Positions 32,646-43,524 of a stretch of DNA of 64,000 bases are shown piece by piece (within the stretch, counting starts at the first letter, position 1; each line of letters starts with the position of its first letter). This DNA is from Tetracentron sinense (taxonomy: Eukaryota; Streptophyta; Magnoliopsida; Trochodendrales; Trochodendraceae), in the NCBI GenBank assembly GCA_015143295.1, contig CM026570.1:25799250-25863249 (forward strand), read 5' to 3'. A program made the position numbers and the translations under genes. The notes under the pieces were generated by a model. The model was not told the origin of the DNA. It saw only the letters and a program-made list of their open reading frames with translations, and ran no database searches.

Positions 32646-34778
32646 ACAGTTCAAGTTGGTCAGTTTAGCTTTACTTCATGTTTTCGTTTTAACTATTGAT
32701 ATTTCTGTTATTATTATAAGGGAAAGAGAGGGAGTCATATACAATTCGTTCTTTCTAACATAAATTCTCATATGATTTGTTTGAGTCAGTGATTACCCAA
32801 CCCTCATTCGGTAAGCTAGCCCATTCCCTTCTCATTTCCCCCCACCCCACCTCCTTAATTGTGGTTATACTTTGATTCAAAAAATTTAAAAGTACTATGT
32901 CAATTTAAAATTAAAAAAATTTTATTTCCTTTAAAATTCCCGTGTGCATCGCACGGGCTACTTACTAGTTGAACTGAAGCGAGTTGTTGGGACACCTGTC
33001 GCTACAACGGCTCTTTCTTTCCTTTTTTTTTTGTTTCTCTACAACGGCTCTTTCTTTCCCCCTTTTTTGTTTCTCTACAAACACGTTTGACAACATACCC
33101 ATACCCATACCCAACAAATAAAAGAAAGAAAGAAATAGTTGTGCTGGGTGCCTGAAGGGTCGGTATTTGTGACATGCATCTAAGATGGTCAGGCAGAATG
33201 AAGGATTACCCACCAGGAACAAACATCTTTTGAGTTATAACAGCGAATGCGAGTGGGTTTAGTAGTCCTTTGATTCCATGGACTTCGAGAAGGAGAAGTT
33301 GCGTTTCTTTTAGGTTTTGGCGGGCAAAAGGAGAGCTGAGGGAGTGGAAGAGTCGAAAAAGATTCCATTGCTGAGACCTGAGAACCAGAGTCTGGATTCT
33401 AGAAGCTTGTACCAAATAACGATAACACTTTATCTGCAATTTCCTCTTTAATGTTCGGATAAGGCGCTGAAATCCTTGACCTGATCCATCAAGTGACCCA
33501 TTTTGTATCGAGTAGGTTTTTCAGATTGAATTTGAGGAATTTATGGCCGGGTTGAAGCTAATCTGGTTTGAATGGCCTATGCTGTTTCTGGCTTATTGTT
33601 CAGATTTGGTTCGGGTCGGTCAAGGATACAAAACGAATAAATCAACAACTGTGGTGTAGAGTTATAGACAACACTAAGAAAGTGTGAATGACAGCTTAAA
33701 CCAACACTTCGCATCGCTATGTTGAGAATCAGTAATACATAACTATACAGTAACAATTTCATGTAGTTGTAATGCTTTCTTTCACAAGGAAATTTTCCAA
33801 GAAAATATTGGGTAATATATGAAAAAATAACATTACAAATTATTGAAATAATTATATTTCATATATTATATATTTATTTCAAAAAAATTCAGAATGCCAC
33901 AAATATTGCGTGAATCAATTGTTCCCAAAATAGTTGTGGATTATTAAGGACTTTTTGAAAAAAAAATTTGAAAAACTTTGTTACTACGAAGCAAGAACAA
34001 ACTGTTGAATTAGTAGGAAGCAATAGTTGTGTTAGGGTGCCTGAAGGGTCGGGTATTTGTGACATGCATCTAAGGTGGCCAAGGAGTTAGCTGTTGCTGA
34101 TAATTATTGCATTGCACACGGACTATTCCGTCTTTGGATGAGTTCCTTTCTCATTAGAGTCTATGGTTCAAAACTTTCGGACAGAGAATTACAATTGAAA
34201 TAAATCAACTAACAATTTGGAAAACATTATATATCAAATTGAAGGGTTTTTTAGAATGAAAAATACCGATGAATCCCAAATCTATGTTTGAGTCAAGAAC
34301 TCAAGAACCCAAGGGAGTGGCTAGGTCTTTCTAGAATATGTCTACCATTTTTAAGATCGTGTAATTAAATTATTTACAAAGGGAGGATGAAAATTAAGTG
34401 CGGAAAATGAAAACAAGTAAACCACAACACAAGGTTTTTTACGTGGAAACTCTTCCAGAAAAAACCACAAGACCTAGTCCAGCAAGAGATATCACTAAGA
34501 CAAAGAATCAAATACTTACAAGACTTGAACTTGACTCTCTCAGACTCAACACTACGATCTTTCAGTTCTCAGTCCTCCACGCCTCGAAAGCAATCACGAT
34601 CTCACAAGACTCGCAATCTGCCGTAATAGCCTATTATTCTCTGTGTCTCCACATCCACGATCTCCGTCAATGACGATTTCGGATTACTCCGACCAAATAT
34701 CCATGGGTCGATCTCCTTCACAAAGGCTCCGGTTCACACCGACCAACTTGAGTGATGATTATTTAAAACAAACCCTAG
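32646..34778 (+). repeat. 5.43-kb tandem duplication, second (partial) copy
   Basis: Collinear with 27212-29346 (offset 5434, falling to 5432 through small indels) and over 99% identical by eye. It includes the second Helitron-type end (hairpin about 32938-32957, CTAG at 32965-32968). It ends at ...AAACCCTAG where a minus-strand LTR element is inserted. In the first copy the text continues ATCTGATCACC. Confidence 0.88.
32938..32968 (+). mobile_element. Helitron-type 3' terminus (copy 2)
   Basis: Same CCCGTG/CACGGG hairpin and terminal CTAG followed by T as at 27505-27534, because it lies in the duplicated unit. Confidence 0.75.
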
Positions 34779-34779
34779 T

Positions 34780-35527
34780 TGTATTCCCAACAATAGAATA
34801 ACAAGCAAGAATGATCAATAAAATCTTACAAACTCTAAAGAGGAAGAGGAGAGGAGAATGGGTTTGAGAAACCCTAAATTTCCTTTAAAAACTCTCTTTA
34901 AACTCTCAAAACTCATTGGGTTCAAATGGGGATCAAGCCCCCTTTATATAGGACACAAAAAGGACTTCGAAAGCACTTAGGAGTCTAAATTCTAGAGGAC
35001 CGGTCAACCACTTTTGAAAACAGTCGACCGGTCACTATTCAACTCACTGGAAAAATCTGTCATACAAAATTATTGCACACCAGTCGACCGGTTTTTAAAA
35101 CCGGTCGACCGGTCAACTTCGGAATTTGACAAAACTTCCTTAATTAAAGCTGAAACTCTTTTCGACGCGACCGCTTTGATATATTATAGACTCAAATCGG
35201 AGTAATGGTCAATGACTTATGCCCTGAACACCGACTAAGGATTGTTTTGCATTTCAAACTTCTCTTATCTCTTATTTCACTGAAGGCTTGTATTTAGCCA
35301 CCTAGGGTTTATAGAACATTATCTAAGCCAATTCCACATAGGTATAAAGTATTTAGGTCACTTACCATCCTATGAGTGAGACGAAGGCAACACTTTGAAT
35401 ATCTTCAATCGAACTTCTTCGGTCTTCATCATTTCGGACTTTGATGTTTGTAAGCAATGACACAAGACACTACTAGACACTTTGGTTAGACACCGGAATA
35501 AGCCAATACCAATAGTATGGACTTACA
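34780..35527 (-). mobile_element. LTR of a minus-strand LTR retroelement, 748 bp
   Basis: On the minus strand it starts TGTAAGTCCATACT and ends TTGGGAATACA (TG...CA). A purine tract, TCAAAGAGGGAGAT (35528-35541), lies just outside its start, as a polypurine tract does before a 3' LTR. A promoter-like TATA stretch (CCTATATAAAGG, near 34941-34952) lies inside. It carries repeated CGACCGGT motifs, including a perfect palindrome with 13-bp arms (35083-35109). It interrupts the second copy of the 5.43-kb duplication, so it is younger than that event. The family is Ty1/copia or Ty3/gypsy; I cannot decide. Confidence 0.7.
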
Positions 35528-37180
35528 ATCTCCCTCTTTGACATTTCTGTGACAAAACCCAACTAAAGTACATAACGCGACACAAACTCACCCAAACACA
35601 TCAAACGGTGAATTAAGTCATTACATGACTCCAACACAATTACAGGATACAAAATGAAATACAACCTAAATTGTAGATCTGTCATGCAAGATATGTCTGC
35701 TGCAAACTTGCACATGCTCATAAACAAAATACTCAGTGAAGCATGTATGGAATATGAAAATTAAAATCACAGTTATTGCTAGGAATGTACTGAACTATAG
35801 AAATAATACTCTAACATTCTCCCCCTTTTTGGCACGAAGAGCCAAAGGTAGGCAGGAAGCCAATAACACAAGAATATATCAATTTATACCATATGTAATA
35901 TCAAAACTACCACAATACAATCAAGCAACTGCAGATAATGTGAGGACTAAAGAGCGGAGAACAAGATAGAGCAATAAAAAGCATAAACTCCCCCTCAATA
36001 CCACAACTTGATCTTCACCCCCTAAGATCAAGGACACCGCCTAATGACAGGGCAACTCATGCTAGAAAGGCCCATGCCAACTAAAAAAGAAAACACATAA
36101 TACTAAACAAAAAAAAATAACGTGTCACACAAACATGCATCAAAAGCATTCCAAGTAACAGTAATTTAAAATTACTAATCCAAAAAATAATAAGATTAGT
36201 TAGTCCAACTAAGGATAAACATCTAACTAAATCTCACGGAATGCTAAAGCATAGCTAATTTACTTAGTCACATTTAGTGAACAGTTCAAAAGTGAAGATT
36301 TGTGTGTAGTGGGTGGTCCGACTAGATACTAAATCAAGGTGTGTTTCCCTTTCCTAGGATATGACATTAACCACTAAGGGGACTCTTGGAGACTCAAATC
36401 TAAGAAGTCAAACCTAGTTAGATCCAGTTATGTTGATTTTGTACATTTTAGTGTACCTTTATCCATTTTGATTTGACCCAATATTTTCTTTTACTTTTGG
36501 TCAAATACCTTCTTACTTTTTGACATTTTTTTTCTGAACATATCTTTTAATGCAATGATGGCTTTCACACTATCTAAGTAGGTAGCTCTTCTCTATTAGC
36601 AGAAGGGGCTTTCACTCTAGCAACCCAGAAAGATACCTAACTTGTTGACATAGGTTGTCATTACTACTATTTGCACCCAATAGTAGCTTTCACACTAGCC
36701 TATTAGGTAGCCCTTTTCATTGCAACAAATTTTTGCTCATGGAGGATACACAAAATGGGGATGACTAACAATATGGTCATCCTAGGTCACACTTAGGGAT
36801 AAATCATACACCTATAGATTAGAAACTAGACCTCATAACAGAATCAGTCATAATGCATGTGAAAGTGCAAAGCATACACACATGAATAAGTCTCTAACTG
36901 TACAAGATAAAAACCAGTCTAATTTTCAGCCTAACCAAGAGACTATAAAGGTAATATATCCTCAATCAGCAACAAACTCATGTTCAACCTTGAACAAGTA
37001 TCGAAATAAAGATCACACAAGGAATGTACACCATTCAAGTCAAACAAGGGCAACATGACAAAAATGTTTTTGGATTTTATAGTTTTTTAATGTTTTTAAG
37101 GTTTTTCAAAATAAATAAAACAAAAAAACTTACCAAAGCAAATAAAAACTAGTAAAAAGAAAAACTACTAGTATACACAA
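35528..37180 (-). mobile_element. Retroelement internal remnant next to the LTR (fossil)
   Basis: Non-coding sequence continuing from the LTR's polypurine tract. A second purine-rich stretch (GGGGGAGAATGTTAG on the minus strand near 35815) and GAGGGGGAGTT near 35989 are like the 3' untranslated parts of plant LTR elements. GGCTTTCACACTA(T/G)C repeats occur near 36560 and 36680. No pol and no second LTR are seen; the element is broken. Confidence 0.5.
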
Positions 37181-39490
37181 ACTATAAGCACCTAATTTTT
37201 ACATCCCTCTTAACCATGGTTAAGCCCCCAGTCGAGTCCCTTAACCCTAGGACAAACCCTAATAGACCTTAAGTGCACCCTAATCAAACCCTAGGTATAA
37301 CCCTAGCAAACCCTAGGTTTTAACTCTAGTTAAACCCCAACCCTAGGTGAACCCTAGTCTAACCCGAGGACTTAACTCTAGGTAGACCCCTAGTCTAACC
37401 CTAGGACCCAAACCCTAGTCTAGGATCAAGCCCTACCTAGCCCTAGTAAAAAACCCTAAACCCTTAGGCCCCTAAGCCCTTAGGGCTTAAACCCTAGGTC
37501 CACAAGTCGCTTAGGGCTCAAAAACCCTTAAAATTCGGTTTGGGCTCAAGCAAGCGCCCAAAAATTCAAAACCAAGCCTTAGTACCGCATGCCTGCAACA
37601 GGCCAGGAGCCCTTTGGGCAGAACCCTTATGTGGCAGTAATGTCTTTACCGACATTACCAAACCGTACAGGTTTGGTAATAGCGGTAAAACCATTACCAC
37701 CAATACCTGGGTTTATTTCATGCTGCACACCAACTCCCCTACGGGCTTAGGCACGCCTGTAACCCCCCCCCCCCTTCGATCTCAGACCATCATGCCACCT
37801 CCTGAACTCCCATCCACCTTGGTACTAATACCAAGGGTGTCCCCTTTGAGCTCCCCTATAAATGGCAGTGCCCCCATGACCTTCAACCCACGGCAAAAAC
37901 ACTCCACAAACTCCAATCCGACTCCCTTTTTAACTCACAATCCCAAGCCCTCCCCTAGGCACTTTTAGAGGCTCCACGAAGTCTCCAATAATCCCCCAGC
38001 TCACCCTTGGTCTTTGGACAACCTCCTTGCCACCACCGCAGCACCACCACGGTGCTCTTCTGCCTCTGCCAGTAGCTGTCATCGCCTCAGGAGCATAACA
38101 GAAGGGTAGGGCTTCCCCCTACCCCATTTATTTCCCTATGTACTCCCATGTGAGCCCTTGGTCCTTCTAGGGGACTATCTTTGTTGATTTTTGTAGGAAA
38201 CCCATAACAGGGGTCTTCCCGACCTCATCTACAGGTGTGGGGAGCCCCTCACGGGCAAAGTACCTGTCCAGCATCCTCAAGGACTTCTAGGGGTCCCTCA
38301 GTCCATGAGGGAACCCCTGGTTCCTCCCCTACAGCAGCCCCATAGGGTGAGTTTGAGTTTTTGAAAAAATTACAAGGTGTCGGTAAACTCAGTACCGACA
38401 CCCAGGGTGTTTCCTGTTTCAGAGCTTATGGGCCCCACCTGGTGTAACCCTGGTCCATTCCAGGGTTGGTTTTGGACACCTGAGACCCTTTGGACCATAA
38501 CCTGAGCTTCACAACCTTCCCCCGTCACTCTAACCATGGTTAGTTTGCAATACAAAGAAAACTGCCAAAGTGTCGGTGAACTGATTATCGACACTTTGTC
38601 ATTTTATGTGCATTGACTTTGAGTCATTACTAGGCCTACACATGGCCTCTCCTTAGGCCCACTTCATGCCCAGGGAATTCCCCTCATCCTGAGCTTCAAA
38701 ACCATGGGTCATGGACCCCCTAACTCCACCTCTAACTATAGTTAAGACCCCCTAAACTATGGTTAAAAATTGCTTAAACTGTCGGTAATCAGTCTACCGA
38801 CAACATGGTTTTTTGGAGTTTTGGGCCTTGCAGTGGCCCACAGCCCATGGGAGGTCCTCTACTAGACCTGACCTGGCCCCTGGGGCCCATCCTAAGCATG
38901 CTCAGACCTTGCCCTTGCCTTAACCATGGTTAGTTGGCCAAGCTGTTTGAAAAAATTCTAAAAAATCCCTAAAAATCCAAAATATTTTGAAACTACAAGA
39001 AATGTCACTTTTGGATTGTGTGCTCATGCCTAACCATGGTCAGTTGAGCTTAACCATTGTTAACATTTGGTTTAACCATTGTTAAGCTCATTTAAGCCAT
39101 GAAAAAATGCCAAAAAATCATGAAAAATCTAAAATGGTATTCTAACCCTAAATCCAACTTTGTAGAATGCCCAACCTTGGTGATCCGGACTAACCATTGT
39201 TAAACCCATGTCTTAACTATGGTTAGCCCCATTTAACTTGGGAAAATTTGAGAAAATCCCTAAAAGTGCTCTTAAGGACTATAAACATATCTTGGACCTT
39301 ACCCAACCCCAGTTAGCAATCCTAACCACGGTTAAAACCCTCTAGCCTCCGAGCTCTCCTCAAAGCCTACCGGGCTCACCCTTGGCCTACCAGGACCAAC
39401 CCAAAGTATACCGAGCTTACCCTTGATCTCCGGGTCCATCCAAGGCCTACTGGGCCTAATCTAAGCCTACCGGGCCCAATCCATAGTCTA
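37181..39490. repeat. Second hairpin-rich tandem family (~200-bp period)
   Basis: Dense with short inverted repeats unrelated in sequence to the 1-5.7/43-64 kb satellite. Perfect stems: ATTACCAAACC/GGTTTGGTAAT, loop 5 (37654-37680); AATGTC/GACATT (37639-37656); CCTTGGTA/TACCAAGG (37817-37836); GGTGTCGGTA/TACCGACACC, loop 7 (38376-38402); AACCCTGG/CCAGGGTT (38446-38467); CAAAGTGTCG/CGACACTTTG (38566-38598); TGTCGGTA/TACCGACA (38780-38802). The TCGGTA hairpins recur at ~190-215 bp. TAACCATGGTTA palindromes recur near 37212, 38530, 38930 and, in variant form, to 39320. The 142-codon open frame at 37540-37968 is an artefact of this repeat text. Family not recognised. Confidence 0.75.
37230..37510. 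repeat. Degenerate CCCTAG/CCCTAA-rich tract
   Basis: About fifteen AACCCTAG-like words, many as CCTAGG palindromes, plus TAAGCCCT-T-AGGGCTTA (37473-37489). It resembles plant telomere repeats (CCCTAAA) but is mostly CCCTAGG and irregular, so it is better seen as part of the surrounding palindromic repeat. Confidence 0.55.
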
Positions 39491-42400
39491 TCGGAAAAGA
39501 TTGCGTTCAAAACAACATTTTGGTTGTGATTCTGTGCTTGCTCTAGATTACTTTTTTTGTAGTTGGTAACTTAGGCAACTTATGAACCTTGTTTCCCAAA
39601 CCGGACAAATGATGTCGAAACTGAGCTAAGCAATTTCTAAAAGTTAAGATAGATTGAAATGATGCATTGGAGCATATCGAGTCAAAAAAGGAGTCCATTT
39701 TTGGAATTCTGTGCACAACTCTAGATTACTTTTTTAGTATTTTAAAACTTATGTAACTTATGAACCACATTGCCCAAATCAGACGAACAAGGTCCAAATT
39801 GAACAAAATCAATTCTAAAAGTTAGGATATTGAAACAAATGTGTTGGAGTAGATTGCTTTGAAAAAGTACTTGTTGGGATTCTGTGTGTAAATCTAGGTT
39901 ACTTTTTTAGTAAGTTTGAACTTAGTCAACTTATGAACCTTGTTGCCCAAATCGGGCAAACGAGGTCTAAATTAAACAAAACCAATTCTAAAAGTTAGGA
40001 TAGAATGAGACAAATACATCAGAGTAGACCACGTCGAAAAAGGAGTCCTTGAGATTCTGTGCGCAGCTCTTGGTTACTCTTTTTAGTAGTTTGGAACTTA
40101 GGAACCTTGTTGCCCAAATCGGGCAAACAATGTCTAAACTCTAAACTAAATTTGTCGTAGCAGACTGTGCCGAAAAAGGAGTCCGATTGAGATTCTGTGC
40201 GTAGATTTTAATAGTTTCAAACAAAGGCAACTTAGGAACGTCGTTGCTCAAATCGGGTAAACGGGGTCTAAACTGAACAAAACCATTTTTAAAAGTTAAG
40301 ATAGATTGAAAGAAATGTTTTGGAGCAGACCACGATGAAAAATGAGTCCCGATTGGGATTATGTGCGCAACTCTATGTTACTTTTTTTTAGTAGTTTGAA
40401 ACTTAGACAACTTATGACCCTTATTTCCCAAATCAGGAAAACGATAACTAAATTGAAAGAAACCAATTCTAAAAGTTAGGACTGATTGAAACAATTATGT
40501 TGGAGGAGATTACGTACAAAATAGAATTTCGGTTGTGATTTTGTGTGCGCTCTAGATTACTTTTTTTAATAGTTTGAAACTTAGGCAACTTATGAACCTT
40601 GTTTCCCAAACCGGAAAATGATTTCGAAACTGAGCTAAACAATTTCTAAAATTTAAGATAGATTGAAACAAATGTATTAGAGCATACTGAGTAGAAAAAG
40701 GAATCCATTTTTGGAATTTTATGCACAACTCTTGGTTATTTTTTTTAGTAGTTTAAAACTGATGTAACTTAAGAATAACATTGCCCAAATCGGACAAACA
40801 AGGTCTAAAATGAACAAAATCAATTCTAAAAGTTAGGATAGATTGAAATAAATGTATTAGAGTAGACCACTTCGAAAAAGAAGTCTTTGTTGGGATTCTA
40901 TGTGTAGCTCTAGGTTACTTTTTTAGTAAATTTGAACTTAGTCAACTTATTATCTCGTTGCCAAATTGGGCGAATGAGGTCTAAATTGAATGAAACAAAT
41001 TATAAAAGTTATGATAGAATGAAACAAATGCGTCAGAGCAGACCAAGCCGAAAACGGAGCCCCTGTTGAGATTCACTGCGCAACTCTTGGATAATTTTTT
41101 TAGTAGTTTGGAACTTAGGTAACTTAGGAACCTTGTTGCCCAAATCAGGCAAACAATGTCTAAACTCTAAATTAAATTCCTCATAGCAGACTGTGCCGAA
41201 AAAGAAGTCCCGGTTGGGATTCTGTACGTAGATTTTAATAATTTCAAACAAAGGCAACTTATGAATGTCGTTGCCCAAATTGGGTAAACGAGGTCTAAAT
41301 TGAACAAAACAATTTTAAAAGTTAGGATAGATTGAAACAAATGTTTTGGAGCAAACCCAGTGGAAAAAAGAGTCTCTATTGGGATTATGTGTGCAACTCT
41401 AGGTAACTTTTTTTATTAGTTTGAAACTAAGGCAACTTATGAACCTTGTTTGCCAAACCCAAGAAATGATGTCGAAATAGAGCTAAACAATTTCAGAAAG
41501 TTAAGATAGATTGAAACAAATGCGTTGGAGCAGATCAAGTCAAAAAAGGAGTCCATTTTTGGAATTATGTACACAACTCTCAGTTACTTTTTTAGGTAGT
41601 TTAAAACTTATGTAACTTATGAACCATGTTAACCAAATCAGGGAAACAAAGTCCAAACTGAACAAAATAATTTTTCTAAAAGATAGGATAGATTGAAACA
41701 AATGCATTGGAGTAGATCGCGTCGAAAGAGAAGTCCTTGTCGGGATTTTGTGTGAAGCTCTGGGTAACTTTTTTTAGTAAGTTTGAACTTAGTCAACTTA
41801 TGAACCTCGTTACCCAAATCAGGCAAACGAGGTCTAAATTGAATGACACCAATTCTAAAAGTTAGGATAGAATGAAACAAATGCACTAGAGCAGATCACG
41901 CCAAAAAGGAGTTCTTGCTGAGATTCTGTGAGCAACTATAGGTTACTTTTTTAGTAGTTTGGAACTTAGGTAACTTAGGAACCTGGTTGCCCAACTCGGG
42001 CAACCGATGTCTAAACTGAATTCGTCGGAGCAGTCTGTGTCGAAAAAGTAACCAGATTGGGATTCTATGCGTAGATTTTAATTGCATCAAACATAGGCAA
42101 CTTATGACCTTCATTGCCAAAATTGGGTAATCGAGGTCTAAAATGAACGAAACCATTTTTAAAAGTTAGCATAGATTGAAACAAATGTTTTGGAGCAGAC
42201 CGCATCGAAAAAGGAGTCCCTATTGGGATTCTGTGCCCAACTCTAGGTTACTTTTTTTTAGTCTTTTGAAACTCAGGCAAGTTATGACGTTTCCTAAATC
42301 GGGAAAACAATATCTAAACTGAACGGAACCAAATCTAAAAGTTAGGATTGATTGAAACAAATGTGTTGAAGTAGACTTTATTAAAAATAGAATTTCGGTT

Positions 42401-43017
42401 GTGATTTTGCAGGCGCTCTAGGTTGCTTTTTTTTTAGTAGTTTCAGACTTAGGCAATTATGAAACTTGTTTACCAAACCGGGCAAATGATGTCGAAACTG
42501 AGCTAAATAATTTCTAAAAGTTAAGATAAATTAAAACAAATGCGTTGGAGCATACTGAGTCAAAAAAGGTGTCCATTTTTGGAATTCTATGCACAGCTCT
42601 TAAGTTATTTTTTTTAATAGTTTAAAACTTATGCAACTTATGAACCTCGTTTCCCAAATCGGGCAAATGAGGCTCAAACTGAAGAAATCAAATTCTAAAA
42701 GTTAAGATAGATAGAAACAAATGCGTTAGAGCTGATCGCGTTGTAAAAGAAGTCCATATTGGGATTCTTTGCGTAGCTCTAAGTTACTTTTTAAAATATG
42801 TTTGAACTTAGTCAACTTATGATCCTTATTGCCAAAATCGGGCAAACAAGGTTTAAATTGAACGAAACCAATTCTAAAAGTAATGATAGATTGAAACAAA
42901 TACGTGAGAACAGACCACGACGAAAAAGGAACCCCTATTAGAGATTCTGTGCGCAGCTCTAGGTTACTTTTTTTAGTAGTTTAAAACTTATGCAACTTAT
43001 GAACCTCGTTTCCCAAA
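39491..43017 (+). repeat. ~175-bp satellite with a six-monomer higher-order repeat
   Basis: Monomers share GGGATTCTGTGCGCAACTCT, AGGTTACTTTTTTAGTAGTT, TTATGAACCTTGTTGCCCAA, ATCGGGCAAACGAGGTCTAA and AATTCTAAAAGTTAGGATAG. ATTCT marks fall at 39529, 39706, 39879, 40054, 40192, 40358, 40538, 40716, 40895, 41071 and 41219, giving monomers of about 173-180 bp with one short (138-148 bp) type. Types recur in the same order: the 'TTTTTGGAATTCTGTGCACA' type at 39706, 40716, 41574 and 42578, i.e. periods of 1010, 858 (one monomer lost) and 1004 bp. About 20 monomers in all. Non-coding. Monomer size and higher-order structure are like plant centromeric satellites, but position in the chromosome is unknown. 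Confidence 0.85.
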
Positions 43018-43524
43018 TTAAAACATATTTTAAAAGGGCCTTCAATACACCCCACTATGGCAACAAGAGCCCCTCTTACGGCCCCCAATTAAAACAATGA
43101 GGTCTTTAATAGACCCCACTATGGCAATAAGCCCCTAACTGCCCCAAATTAAAATTAACTTAAAGGGGTCCTTAATAGACTCCACCAGGACAGCAAGGAG
43201 ACCCCTTGCTGCCCCAAATTAAAACAAAGGGGTCATTAATAGACAACACCATGCTAGCAAGGACCCCATACTGCCCTAAATTGAAATTAAGATCAAATAA
43301 GACTTTAATAGATCCCACCATAGCAACAAGTAGCTTCCTTGTTGCCCCAAATTCAAATTAAGTTAAAGGGGTCCTTAATAAACCCCTCAATGGCAGCAAG
43401 GACCCCTAGTTGCCCAAATTAAAATTAAACTAAAAGGGTCCTTAATAAAGCCCACTAGGGCATCAAAGAACCCCTTTGTTGCCCCAAATTGAAATTAAGA
43501 TCAAAGGGGCCTTTAATAGACCCC
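43018..43524 (+). repeat. S array at the junction (~8 units)
   Basis: S units starting directly at the fusion with the 175-bp satellite. The first unit is partial. Confidence 0.8.

Noticed and set aside
27212-34778. The 2.13-kb direct repeats as a pair of LTRs
   Set aside because: They do not start TG or end CA, have no primer-binding site or polypurine tract inside, and no flanking target duplication. A head-to-tail duplication explains the spacing exactly.
37540-37968. 142-codon proline-rich open frame
   Set aside because: It lies within the hairpin-rich tandem family and includes a C12 run (37763-37774). No domain, no intron signals, no match to any protein I know.
5764-43011. The whole 37-kb middle as a single insertion into one satellite array
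   Set aside because: The two satellite edges fall at different points of the unit (within an L hairpin on the left, within an S unit on the right), and the middle is a patchwork of arrays and TEs. A single clean insertion is not supported.
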